Shown here: in pieces, positions 1-8,427 of the stretch
How positions within the stretch are numbered: the first letter of the stretch is position 1
Layout of the letters: each line of letters opens with the position of its first letter
Assembly (NCBI GenBank): GCA_028285525.1
Contig: JANQOZ010000007.1
Location: 61,365 to 125,364, forward strand
Reading direction: 5' to 3'
Length of the DNA stretch: 64,000 nucleotides
From: Lysobacterales bacterium
GTDB lineage: Bacteria; Pseudomonadota; Gammaproteobacteria; Xanthomonadales; SZUA-38
Translations under genes and position numbers: made by a program
The notes under the pieces: generated by a model
Databases searched by the model: none
Told to the model about the DNA's origin: nothing
What the model saw: only the letters and a program-made list of their open reading frames with translations

Positions 1-633
1 CATGCCTCGCGCGGAAAGCCAGACGCCCAGCGTGTTGATGGCCTCCACGGTTTCCTGTGAAGCATCACCGTGATTGCGCCGCTGCAGCTTGATGGCGTTG
101 GCGTAAAGCTGCTCCGCCTCCCAGAGTTCACCCATCATCTTCATCGAGTCCGCCTTGGCGTAGATCAGCGGCACCTGCTCCTCGTTCAGCATCCCCTGGT
201 GGCGATGGGTGAGGTGCTGGGAGCGGGAAAGGGAATCCGCTGCGTCTCGATGTCGCCCAAGCGCCTGCTCGCTGAGCCCCAGGTATGCCAGGGGCTCCAC
301 CAGTTCTTCGTGGAACTGGCCGAGGTGCTGCTGCATCCGCGGAATGGCCCGGCGCAGAATCATCCTCGCCCGATCGGGCTCACCGGCCTGCAGAAACAAT
401 TGCCCCAACCAAACCTGCTGTCGTGCTGCCGGCAGGCTTTGCTCCCCGTATTCCTGCTCCAGCTCACGCAGCTCCTGCTGCGCGGCTGCCAGCGACTGCT
501 TGCTGGCTGACGGATCAGCGGGCGGCGGGTCGAGCAGCGGCTGCGCGTGTACGCCGGGAAACAACAGGGTCACCAGCAACGCCGAAATCAATCGAAGCTG
601 GTGGTGGACTGGGTGTGCCTGGTCACATTTCAT
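1..633 (-). CDS. Secreted TPR-like protein, 3' part cut off by window edge
   Basis: An open frame of 211 codons runs leftward from an ATG at 633 and leaves the window without a stop. The N-terminus has a hydrophobic segment (about residues 15-32, ending VHAQP) that looks like a cleavable signal peptide. The rest is helical with tetratricopeptide-like spacing (QVWLGQLFLQAGEPDRAR, then EAEQLYANAIKLQ), so TPR repeats are the best guess. Such proteins usually mediate protein contacts in the periplasm; no enzymatic motif is visible. No good ribosome-binding site precedes the ATG, so the start is uncertain. Its C-terminal half is unseen, which leaves open a fused domain. It diverges from the sigma-28-controlled gene at 844. 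Confidence 0.7.
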   Translation of the reverse strand, partial: MKCDQAHPVHHQLRLISALLVTLLFPGVHAQPLLDPPPADPSASKQSLAAAQQELRELEQEYGEQSLPAARQQVWLGQLFLQAGEPDRARMILRRAIPRMQQHLGQFHEELVEPLAYLGLSEQALGRHRDAADSLSRSQHLTHRHQGMLNEEQVPLIYAKADSMKMMGELWEAEQLYANAIKLQRRNHGDASQETVEAINTLGVWLSARGM

Positions 634-775
634 GGGTGCAACCGGAGGAGACAAAAGGGTGATAATCGTCAAAGGTTAGCCCAAAAGCCGAAGCCGTTGG
701 TAAACGTTACGTCAAGTGCGCGGGGTGAGAATCCAGGAACGCGGTGACTAATCCCGAGCCTTCAGTCAGAACCAC

Positions 776-802
776 TAAAGTCCCGGAACAAGCGGCCGAT
801 CT
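776..802 (+). promoter_or_regulatory. Sigma-28 (FliA) type promoter
   Basis: TAAAGTCC, 11 bases, then GCCGATCT. The enterobacterial FliA consensus is TAAAGTTT-N11-GCCGATAA; the spacing is exact and 12 of 16 bases agree, including the core TAAAG and GCCGAT. It lies 41 bases upstream of the small gene at 844 and points at it. Confidence 0.7.
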
Positions 803-843
803 AACCGACTGCCAAAGAAACCTATGCAAGTAAGGACACGATA

Positions 844-1071
844 ATGCAGGTGAAGGGAAACAGCTTTCAGTTCGCGCAGCTTGGCATCCAGCGCGGTACG
901 AAACAGCTCAACGAGGCGGCGTCGACGATCGCCCGCGATAGCGCGGAGCCGAAAGATATCAATAGCGCGCTGGTCTTGATGATTGAGAGCCGGCAGCAGG
1001 TTGAAGCGTCGGTCCGCGTCATTGAACGATCCAACCGTGCGCTGGAATCACTGATCGATCTGAATGCCTAA
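844..1071 (+). CDS. 75-residue flagellar axial-protein-like small protein
   Basis: I do not recognise a named family. The C-terminal half (residues 38-75) reads like the C-terminal D0 helix of flagellar rod and hook proteins: ALVLMIESRQQVEASVRVI resembles their N-M-I-E-A-Q-R-A-F-E-A-N-A-K-V-I consensus and ends in LIDLNA. The N-terminal half (FQFAQLGIQRGTKQLNEAA) resembles the matching N-terminal helix. The protein would thus be two D0-like helices without the intervening domains. A near-perfect sigma-28 promoter sits 41 bases upstream, which independently suggests a motility role. No other flagellar gene is in the window. It converges on the sensor kinase at 1095. Confidence 0.65.
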   Translation: MQVKGNSFQFAQLGIQRGTKQLNEAASTIARDSAEPKDINSALVLMIESRQQVEASVRVIERSNRALESLIDLNA

Positions 1072-1094
1072 ACGACGAAGCTGACGGATGTCGC

Positions 1095-3455
1095 TTAAAA
1101 AAGCTTGTTTACCGCTTCCATCAGCGCCGTGATGGTATAGGGCTTTTTAATAATGGGCTCTCTGAGCGAGTCTTGCACGTCCTCAGGGATGAAGCCGGAA
1201 ACGAGCAGAATCGCGACGTCCTGCGACAACTCCCGAATCGCCAGCGCCACTTCCTGGCCGCCGAGCTCCGGCATGACGAGGTCGAGCACAACCAGCTGAA
1301 TTTCATCCTGGTGAGACTTGTATTGCTCAAGCGCCTCAACGCCGTTGGCGGCTGTTAAGGCCCGATAGCCTGCCTTTTCCAGCACCATTCGGGTCAAGTT
1401 GACGATCTCGGCATTATCGTCGGCGATCAGCGCAACTTTCCCGGAGTTAGGCATCTTTTCTCGAGGCAGGTTGTCGTTGGTCTTCGCTTCCATGGGAGTG
1501 GTTTCGGCCAGCGGTAGAAAAACTGTAAAACAGGCTCCCGTCCCTGGCGCTGCTTCGACGTTGATCAAGCCTTTGTGCTGCTCAACGATACTGTAACAGT
1601 TTGATAGACCCAGGCCTGAACCGGTCTCATTCCCTTTGGTGGTAAAGAATGGATCGAAGATGCGCGGCAGGATATCCGGCTCGATGCCCGGTCCGTTATC
1701 GCGAACGGAAACCGACACATATTCGCCGGGTAGCAGGTTTGGCCTTCCTTCGAGGGCTCGGCTGTCGAGATGTTTACGGCCCGTAGTGATCGAAACACGC
1801 CCCGTACCTTCGATCGCATCGCGGGCGTTGAAACACAGGTTGAGAAGCGCCTGCTCAAGCTGAGACTTGTCGATACGCACCGGCAGTTGCTCGTTCATCA
1901 GCTCGATCGTCAGTTCGACTGAAGCCGGCAGCGTGCGAATCAGAAGATCGTGGAGCTCAACAACGTACTCGTTGATATCGAAGACTTCGGGGCGGGAGGC
2001 GTCCTGGCGGCTCAGGGTTGCCAGCTTGTCCGTCAGCCCGACAGCGCGCTCGGCCACGTTACGAATCTGTTCAAGCAATTCCCGGTGCCGCGCATCGCTG
2101 TCCTCATCCATCAGTGCGAAGTCGATGTTGCCGAGGATCACCTGCAGCAGATTATTGAAATCGTGGGTGATACCACCCGCAAGTTCACCCATCGCGCGCA
2201 TCTTTTGTGAATGCGAGATGCTCTGTTCCAGCTGTTTGACTTCGGTGACGTCTCTGCCGACGGCCGTAATCGCCGTCAGGTTCCCCGATTCGTCAAAGAT
2301 CCCTCGGTTCGACCAGGCCAACCAGCGCCAGCCATCTTTGGTCATCGCTCGCTGCTCGTGGTACGACGTGTGCGGAGGCTCCAGGAGGCTCTCGAGCGAG
2401 CGTTGGGTCAGCTCGCGATCTTCCTTGTGCACAAGCGGCATAAAGTTTGACCCCATCAACTCCTCTTCTGACTTACCAAAAACCTCGCAGTAGCTTGGGC
2501 TGATGTACTGGAACTCACCCTGAGGATTGACCTTGACGACCATGTCGATCTGGTTTTCAACGAGCAGCCGGTATTTGTCTTCATTCTCCTCGATCTTGGA
2601 TTGCTTCAGCAGCGCACTGCGCATGGCTAAAGCCAGCATCACGCTGAAGACGATGCCGATCATGGCCCAGATTTCGTCCAACACGCTGTGCCTGGCATCG
2701 AGGTAAGCTTGAAGCGGCGCCAGCTGGAATAGCCATGGTCGTCCGACAACTTCGATCTCGAGGCTTTGCGTGAAAGGGCTCGGCGACACCGCGTTCTCGT
2801 CTCGCTGCTCGTAAAAGACGACCCCCGCATCTGAGAAGCTGAACTGAAAATTCTCGCGCAGGCGCCCCTCGGGCAGACATGAACTCATTAACGATTCAAC
2901 GCGAAACACACCGTCAACAAAGCCCACCGCCTGACCATCAACGCTCAGAATCTGCTGGTACAGCACAAATCCGAGCCCTGACTGCAGAAGCTCAATCATG
3001 TCGGTCCGGGTCATCTCGCCGGAAATCGCGGCATCATTGATCGCCTGGACGACCGAACGATTGGCGTTTTGTGAAAGATCGGCGTTGAGGGCCGGGCGAT
3101 TGCTTTCAACCGGATAGATGACGCGGATGACGCCGGCCGAGTCAACGTAGTTCAGCGCCTGAATGCCCGAATACAGAGGCATCAACGAACTGGCGCGCGT
3201 TTCCCAGTTCTCTTCAAGCGTTGCCGGCGACTTCCAGGGATAGCTGGCGAGCGTTCTGACGAGACCGGCACGGGCATCGAAGCAGGATTCCAGCCGAATC
3301 TTGAGCTGCTCGGCGGTGATGCGCGTTTCCAGCGCGATGCGTTCCGCGTCGCTTGCCCGGCTCGCGAGAATCAGCCACGCCATGAGCGCGAGACTCGAAA
3401 CCAGAAAAATGACTGGCAGCCAGTTATAGCGCTGCTTCCAGACCAGTGCCGCCAA
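1095..3455 (-). CDS. Hybrid sensor histidine kinase (CHASE-PAS-HisKA-HATPase-REC)
   Basis: A 786-residue inner-membrane sensor kinase. A membrane segment at about 12-31 and another at about 263-283 enclose a periplasmic domain with CHASE-like features (GIQALNYVDSAGVIRVIYP). A PAS domain follows (about 292-405), then the phosphoacceptor H431 in GELAGGITHDFNN, an ATPase domain with the glycine-rich motif GSGLGLS, and a C-terminal receiver with D725 in VVLDLVMPE. The H-box belongs to the class whose kinases relay to their own receiver. Membrane-bound sensing of a small extracytoplasmic ligand is the expected role; the ligand and output cannot be inferred. No cognate regulator is adjacent. It diverges from the Sel1-like gene at 3617. 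Confidence 0.9.
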   Translation of the reverse strand: MAALVWKQRYNWLPVIFLVSSLALMAWLILASRASDAERIALETRITAEQLKIRLESCFDARAGLVRTLASYPWKSPATLEENWETRASSLMPLYSGIQALNYVDSAGVIRVIYPVESNRPALNADLSQNANRSVVQAINDAAISGEMTRTDMIELLQSGLGFVLYQQILSVDGQAVGFVDGVFRVESLMSSCLPEGRLRENFQFSFSDAGVVFYEQRDENAVSPSPFTQSLEIEVVGRPWLFQLAPLQAYLDARHSVLDEIWAMIGIVFSVMLALAMRSALLKQSKIEENEDKYRLLVENQIDMVVKVNPQGEFQYISPSYCEVFGKSEEELMGSNFMPLVHKEDRELTQRSLESLLEPPHTSYHEQRAMTKDGWRWLAWSNRGIFDESGNLTAITAVGRDVTEVKQLEQSISHSQKMRAMGELAGGITHDFNNLLQVILGNIDFALMDEDSDARHRELLEQIRNVAERAVGLTDKLATLSRQDASRPEVFDINEYVVELHDLLIRTLPASVELTIELMNEQLPVRIDKSQLEQALLNLCFNARDAIEGTGRVSITTGRKHLDSRALEGRPNLLPGEYVSVSVRDNGPGIEPDILPRIFDPFFTTKGNETGSGLGLSNCYSIVEQHKGLINVEAAPGTGACFTVFLPLAETTPMEAKTNDNLPREKMPNSGKVALIADDNAEIVNLTRMVLEKAGYRALTAANGVEALEQYKSHQDEIQLVVLDLVMPELGGQEVALAIRELSQDVAILLVSGFIPEDVQDSLREPIIKKPYTITALMEAVNKLF

Positions 3456-3541
3456 CGTTCCCCCTGGGCCGTTACCTCCCTGCCTGATTGTAGCGCGAAG
3501 AAACTTGAAGAAGAGGGCGTCACTGCAAAAGGTGACGAAAA

Positions 3542-3590
3542 TTGCTATATTCGACGGTGCGGCAAGAGAAGCCGCTCTTGCCGCTTTTTT
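3542..3590 (+). promoter_or_regulatory. Extended -10 promoter followed at once by a terminator-like hairpin
   Basis: TTGCTATATT (3542-3551) is a TGn-extended -10 element. Starting at 3559, where transcription would begin, a perfect 10-bp stem (GCGGCAAGAG, 3559-3568; CTCTTGCCGC, 3575-3584) is followed by six T residues (3585-3590). The gene's Shine-Dalgarno GAGGAGG and ATG lie just downstream. The hairpin could be a leader attenuator, an mRNA-stabilising 5' stem, or a terminator for read-through from elsewhere. Confidence 0.5.
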
Positions 3591-3616
3591 CGAGACTTGT
3601 TCTCGAGGAGGGCACT

Positions 3617-4030
3617 ATGAGGTATCGCCTCGCCGCCGTAATTCTTGCTACGGCACTCTCGTTCCCCGCACTGGCTGATTTCGAAGCCGGGCTAACGGCC
3701 TATCGTGCTAATGATTTTGGCACCGCCTATCAGGCATTCCATCAGGCTGCTATCCACGGTGACGAAACCGCTCAGTTCAATATCGGGGTGATGTACTACC
3801 GCGGCCACGGTGTCGCCAAGGACCTCGTCAAGGCCTACAGCTGGATCGAACTGTCTATCCAGCGTGGCAACCTGGCCAACATCCGGGCCTTGAGCGCTTT
3901 GACCGTCAAACTCTCCCCAAGCCAGATCCAGGCTGCGCACGAACTCAGCGCGGACCTGGCGCGGGAGCACGGGCTGCGCTACGAGCCGCCGGGCTTGACC
4001 GAGGAACAGATCGCTATCGCCAGCCGCTAA
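3617..4030 (+). CDS. Secreted Sel1-repeat-like protein
   Basis: A 137-residue protein starting at the ATG behind GAGGAGGGCACT; an upstream in-frame start at 3542 is rejected because it lies in the promoter and hairpin. Residues 1-18 form a signal peptide (RLAAVILATALSFPALA). One clear Sel1-type repeat follows (TAQFNIGVMYYRGHGVAKDLVKAYSWIELS), flanked by weaker helical repeats. Sel1 repeats are protein-interaction scaffolds; a periplasmic role is likely. It has the same design as the 223-residue protein at 29210 (signal peptide, one Sel1 repeat with G-x-G-V, then helices), so the two look like paralogues. No enzymatic residues are visible. Confidence 0.8.
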   Translation: MRYRLAAVILATALSFPALADFEAGLTAYRANDFGTAYQAFHQAAIHGDETAQFNIGVMYYRGHGVAKDLVKAYSWIELSIQRGNLANIRALSALTVKLSPSQIQAAHELSADLAREHGLRYEPPGLTEEQIAIASR

Positions 4031-4063
4031 CGCGGCTCGGCGTCAGCGCTGGCAGAACGATCA

Positions 4064-4091
4064 CCGGCCCGGTGGCCGGCCGGGTTCTTTT
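4064..4091 (+). terminator. Probable intrinsic terminator
   Basis: CCGGCC, tetraloop, GGCCGG (4064-4079), or alternatively CCCGG/CCGGG (4068-4084), followed by TTCTTTT. It lies 33 bases after the Sel1-like gene. Confidence 0.5.
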
Positions 4092-4179
4092 GTGCTGCGT
4101 CCAGGCAATCGTTTTATGGAAAGGACGGCCAATAATCGCTGGGTGCCCTGGAGCCGGTAGCCCCGACCTGCAGACCAGC

Positions 4180-5808
4180 TCACGCTGGCTGTGGTTCGGC
4201 GCCGAAAATTTGCTTCATCAGGGGCGTCATCTTGCGCGGGCCCATCATGGCGGTAGTTGTCATCAGACCTGACATCATGGCCCCGGTAACGCCGCAGGTC
4301 AGAATGTCCTGACCCGTCAGCCAGAGGCCCTTGATTTGGGTTTGGGGCCGGAGCCAGTCTTGCTGCAGCCTCGAGCTGCTGTGGGAAAGGCCGTAGAGTT
4401 CACCCTTTTGATAGCCGGCAAACCAGTTGGTGGATAGCGGCGTGGACACCTCGTAGTAGTCCACCTTACCCTCCAGGTGCGGGAGCTTGGCGTAGAGGTG
4501 CGCCATCAGTCGCTCGCCGAGCTTCGCCTTTAAAGCCTCATAGTCGGCACCGCGTTTTCCCCAGATCTTGTCTTCCCACTCAGCAAACCAGTCGTACGGC
4601 GCCGGCGCGACAATTTCGATGGTCGACGTACCGGGATGGCGATTTTCGTAGTCGGGATCTTTAGCCGACGGAAACGAGATGTAGACCACCGGAAACTCCG
4701 CGTTAGGATCGGCGACAAAGCGCTCGACGTCCGCGTCGTAGTCATTGCTCGGATAGATCCAGAAGTTGGTTTTCGGCAGCTTGAGTTCCTCCGCGCTGCC
4801 TCTTAGGCCGATGTACACGCCCAGATGGGCAAAACTCGGGGCTACGGTGGTCAGCTTCTGGTCGTAACCCAGGGCGTTGGCAACGTCCTGGCTGATCAGG
4901 TGAGCAAAGGTGTTGAGAACGCCGGCTGACGAAATCACGGTGGGGCAGTCGATCACGTGGCCGTCAGCCATCCGCACGCCGGACACCCGCTGTCCGTCCA
5001 GCAGGATCTCCTCTACCCGCGCATAGGTGAAGACCTCGCCGCCCCCGGATTGGATGCGCGGTATGACGGACTCAGCGATTCGCCACGAGCCGCCCACGGG
5101 GTAGAACCCGCCGTAGAGGTAGTGCCGCGCGATCATCGCATGGACCATAAAGGCCGACTGCTTCGGCGGCAGACCCATGTCTCCCCATTGGCCACAGAGG
5201 GTCGCGATGAGGTCGGGGTTGTCGCTGAGTTCCGACAGCACCTCATACGTATTGCGAAACATGACCGACGGCGTTTTCCACTTCAGCAGCGGCGACGCGA
5301 GGGTGCGCTGCCACGGCGCCAGCATGCGCCCCATCGTAAAGGCCGACATACCGCCCCCAACCTCGCGCAGGAGTTCCAGGTAACGGTCGATGGCGTCGAC
5401 CTCGTCCGGAAACTGTTCGATGAGGTTGCTGCGAAAGGCTTCACGACCCGCTTTCGCGCAGAACACCTTATCGCCGACGAAAAACCGATCGTACTCTTCG
5501 TCCATCGGCGCCCACTCAAGCTTTCCGCCGCTGAGAAAATCGAACATTTTCCGGGTGCGGGTCGGCGCGCCGACGTCACCGATATAGTGAACGCCGACGT
5601 CCCATTCATAACCGTTGCGCTCATAGGAATGCGTGTAGCCGCCGGCGGTATAGTGCTGTTCGAGCACACACACCTTTTGGCCAAGCTCGCTGAGCAGAGC
5701 GGCAACAGTGAGCCCGCCCATGCCAGACCCGATGACCAGGGCATCGTAGCGATCAGCGAGGCGGGTTGGTCGATAACGACGGCCGATACGAAGGGTTGAG
5801 GGTTTCAT
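4180..5808 (-). CDS. RetSat/CrtI-like FAD-dependent oxidoreductase
   Basis: A 542-residue flavoprotein. The N-terminal dinucleotide-binding motif is GSGMGGLTVAALLSE (about residues 28-42), followed by the carotenoid-desaturase-like segment EQHYTAGGYTHSYERNGY. The C-terminus has the FAD-binding GLWLTGQDILTCGVTGAMMSG. The full length matches phytoene desaturase, carotenoid isomerase and all-trans-retinol 13,14-reductase relatives. HYTAGGY and the preserved VGVHYIG favour the retinol saturase/CrtISO branch over CrtI. Likely a redox reaction on a polyene or other isoprenoid, at the membrane surface. It stands alone, without crt genes nearby, though a carotenoid oxygenase-like gene lies 45 kb away. 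Substrate unknown. Confidence 0.8.
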   Translation of the reverse strand: MKPSTLRIGRRYRPTRLADRYDALVIGSGMGGLTVAALLSELGQKVCVLEQHYTAGGYTHSYERNGYEWDVGVHYIGDVGAPTRTRKMFDFLSGGKLEWAPMDEEYDRFFVGDKVFCAKAGREAFRSNLIEQFPDEVDAIDRYLELLREVGGGMSAFTMGRMLAPWQRTLASPLLKWKTPSVMFRNTYEVLSELSDNPDLIATLCGQWGDMGLPPKQSAFMVHAMIARHYLYGGFYPVGGSWRIAESVIPRIQSGGGEVFTYARVEEILLDGQRVSGVRMADGHVIDCPTVISSAGVLNTFAHLISQDVANALGYDQKLTTVAPSFAHLGVYIGLRGSAEELKLPKTNFWIYPSNDYDADVERFVADPNAEFPVVYISFPSAKDPDYENRHPGTSTIEIVAPAPYDWFAEWEDKIWGKRGADYEALKAKLGERLMAHLYAKLPHLEGKVDYYEVSTPLSTNWFAGYQKGELYGLSHSSSRLQQDWLRPQTQIKGLWLTGQDILTCGVTGAMMSGLMTTTAMMGPRKMTPLMKQIFGAEPQPA

Positions 5809-5899
5809 GTAGTGGCGAGCTAGCCATCAGCGGGAAAGCCCAGAGTCTGCCTGAGAATAGAACCCAGATTCCAGCCGGATTTTCTGTCCCGACGCCATT

Positions 5900-8365
5900 G
5901 TGTCCGTTTATACTCCGGCAAATAATGGCCAGACATGCTGTCGCATCCACTTCCTTAATGCACTTTTCCAGCTCGCCTTTCGGCTCCTACGCCAACCCGT
6001 GCTAGACGTTCATCGGGTGGTTCGATCTATTCTCGCCTGGTTTTTCCTGGCATTTGGGGCAATCGATGCCGCGAGGGGCGTACCTCTACAGATCCAGATT
6101 GATTTCAAGAACGGGACCGAGATGCAGCATGCGATCGTCGATCAGGCAGTCAGCGATTGGGAGAGCATTCTTGACCAGGCGATTCTCACGCAACAACCGT
6201 TCTTGCTCGGCGTCGAATTCTTAGACTTGGGCCCAGCAGTCGACGGCCTGACGCTCTCGGTAGAGGAGGATCCTAGAGGGTTGCCAGTCACAGCCAGCAT
6301 CGCCCTTAACAACAACGAGCGAGCGTACTTTGACCCTGATCCGCTGACTTCAGACGACATACCCCTGGATGCAACAGATATGTTGACCGCGGCCCGACAC
6401 GAAATTGGTCATGCGCTGGGGTTCGATCGACGCTATTCGCGCTTTGCCAACTGCGAGCAGACCTCGCAGGTCTTCAGCTGTCGAAACGTCGCTGCTTCAT
6501 TGACCGGCGATGACCAGCCACACCTGGCAACTAGCGCTCATCCCTCGGATCTGATGAACCCTACAGTTCAGACCGGCCCACCAGGCCGGCTGCCAATCTC
6601 GGAGCTGGATCGACAGATCCTTAGCGTTGCGATCGGCTATAACCCGGGAGCCCATTTCGTCTATGCCCTCGATCTGGGTAATGATATGTCCGATAGGAGG
6701 GACACCGGCAGATCGCGCTGCGAGGATGCGCTTGTGATGGCCAGGAGAGACCTGCGGCAGCTGTTCGATGTTTTTCCTGAAGAGACCAACTCGGCAGTCT
6801 CGCTGCTGACTTTTGGTGGCGAAAGTTCCGCCGCGCTCAACACCGATTTTGGGAGCCTGGCGTCAGCACTGGAAGCTTTGGAAAACATCGATCCGTTTCG
6901 CTGCCAGGGGTCCTCGCCCGTGGCCAACAGTCTTTGTTCCGGGTTCCAGCGGCTGGCGCTGGAAGCAGGCCCGTATGTTGCCACCGGAGATCTGTTTGCA
7001 TTATTGAGTAGCCATGGCCAGCAGCAAGGCGGCGGCTTGTGCTCCGGCTCCAGCTCGACGGACGCCGAACCTCCCTATACGCCCGAGTCCTGGCAGTTCA
7101 ATGTACGAGAAGCACTCCTGTCGCAGCAAATTACTCTCTCAACCCGTCTCTGGCTCGATTCGGGGGTCGAGCAAAAGAGAAACGAAAACTTCTCCAAAGC
7201 CAGCCCTTCCAGCAGCGCTTTCTTTGACGAACTAGCTCGATCCTCAGGCGGAACCTTCACCGTTGCGGCAGACGATAACGCAACGCTGCCCTCACCGATC
7301 CTGACGTTGTTTGCCGACGGTTTAGAATCCGAACGGACAGACATGGTGCAGCTTGTCGTCAACCTCAGCGGCAATGGAGGTGGCAGAGTCATCGGCAGGC
7401 CCACCGGGATCGATTGCCCGGACGCGTGCACACAAAGCGTGCCCGCAAACTCTTTCGTCAGGCTGGATGTGTTTCCCAACGCCGAATCAGCCTTAAGTCG
7501 CTGGAGCGGCGCCTGTGACGGCACTTCTCTGTGCTCTGTCCTGATGGATCGCGATCGTTTCGTCACCGCCAACTTTAGGCCGCGCGCTGAAGTGTCTCTG
7601 GAAGTAACCCCAACTTTTCTGGACGCCGGCCAGCCAGTTACGGTCTCCTGGAACGTTGCAGATTTTGTGGAAGGCGAGGTTGTATGCATACCGTCAGGCG
7701 GCACGGCCCAGTGGCGAGCAGACGTGACCGATACGCCCTCAGGAGGTACCGGCTCATATGTGCCCGAGGCGAGTGGGAGCTTCGTCCTGGACTGCGGCGA
7801 GGACAGCGCGGAAGTTGAGTACACGGTGTTTCCCGGAACGACCGACGACGGCTTCCCGCCACCGCCCGGGTTCTGTGACGGTCAGCCTGCAGGACGAGCC
7901 CTACCGTTCGACATTTTCAGAGACTTTGAGCTCAATCCGCCGGACGGGCAGCCGAAGTTCAGCTTTCAAGAGGTCTGGGACTCCTGGCCAGGGTCTGGCG
8001 ATGCGACCGTATTGATACCCCAGAATCAATACGTGGCTTTACCGTTTCCAGTCACTGCCCCAGCCGGAAACGTCTGGTTGATGACTTGGCTTGGTGGACC
8101 CAGCAACGGAGACGCTACGCAAGTCAGCATCAGCCGCTGCCCCGGAGATTTCAGCGGAGTTGGCTATTCGGACGAACGCTGTCTGGTGAGTGCTGGTGCG
8201 GAAGGCGCGACGATCACCGTGGTTGTGGGTCCCGGCAATGCCTGCAGCGTCAACACCGGGGAGATCTACTATTTCAACGTCAGGCATGCCCGCCCGGATG
8301 GGTTGAACGGATGCAACGACGGGTCGAGATGCGGATTTCTGGGCATACCGCGGATCATTAACTAG
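5900..8365 (+). CDS. Secreted metalloprotease-like protein with VWA-like and Ig-like regions
   Basis: The frame allows 821 residues. The true start is uncertain: a signal-like hydrophobic stretch (SILAWFFLAFGAIDAARG) occurs at about 43-60, so in-frame GTG codons at 5999 or 6017 are plausible starts. Residues 165-176 carry HEIGHALGF (H167, E168, H171), a zincin motif; the usual third ligand after GF is replaced by D-R, so the third ligand must lie elsewhere or the site is dead. About 250-480 is VWA-like (YALDLGNDMSD). About 485-570 resembles a cell-wall repeat of the divergent InlB B-repeat type (WSGACDG, then VTANF). An Ig-like part and a C-terminal lectin-like part follow. Probably extracellular. 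Confidence 0.65.
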   Translation: MSVYTPANNGQTCCRIHFLNALFQLAFRLLRQPVLDVHRVVRSILAWFFLAFGAIDAARGVPLQIQIDFKNGTEMQHAIVDQAVSDWESILDQAILTQQPFLLGVEFLDLGPAVDGLTLSVEEDPRGLPVTASIALNNNERAYFDPDPLTSDDIPLDATDMLTAARHEIGHALGFDRRYSRFANCEQTSQVFSCRNVAASLTGDDQPHLATSAHPSDLMNPTVQTGPPGRLPISELDRQILSVAIGYNPGAHFVYALDLGNDMSDRRDTGRSRCEDALVMARRDLRQLFDVFPEETNSAVSLLTFGGESSAALNTDFGSLASALEALENIDPFRCQGSSPVANSLCSGFQRLALEAGPYVATGDLFALLSSHGQQQGGGLCSGSSSTDAEPPYTPESWQFNVREALLSQQITLSTRLWLDSGVEQKRNENFSKASPSSSAFFDELARSSGGTFTVAADDNATLPSPILTLFADGLESERTDMVQLVVNLSGNGGGRVIGRPTGIDCPDACTQSVPANSFVRLDVFPNAESALSRWSGACDGTSLCSVLMDRDRFVTANFRPRAEVSLEVTPTFLDAGQPVTVSWNVADFVEGEVVCIPSGGTAQWRADVTDTPSGGTGSYVPEASGSFVLDCGEDSAEVEYTVFPGTTDDGFPPPPGFCDGQPAGRALPFDIFRDFELNPPDGQPKFSFQEVWDSWPGSGDATVLIPQNQYVALPFPVTAPAGNVWLMTWLGGPSNGDATQVSISRCPGDFSGVGYSDERCLVSAGAEGATITVVVGPGNACSVNTGEIYYFNVRHARPDGLNGCNDGSRCGFLGIPRIIN

Positions 8366-8427
8366 TGTCCGGTTTGAAATGTTCGCCGGCGACGCCTTCA
8401 AGCGAAGCAATAGGAGTTGGCAACGAT

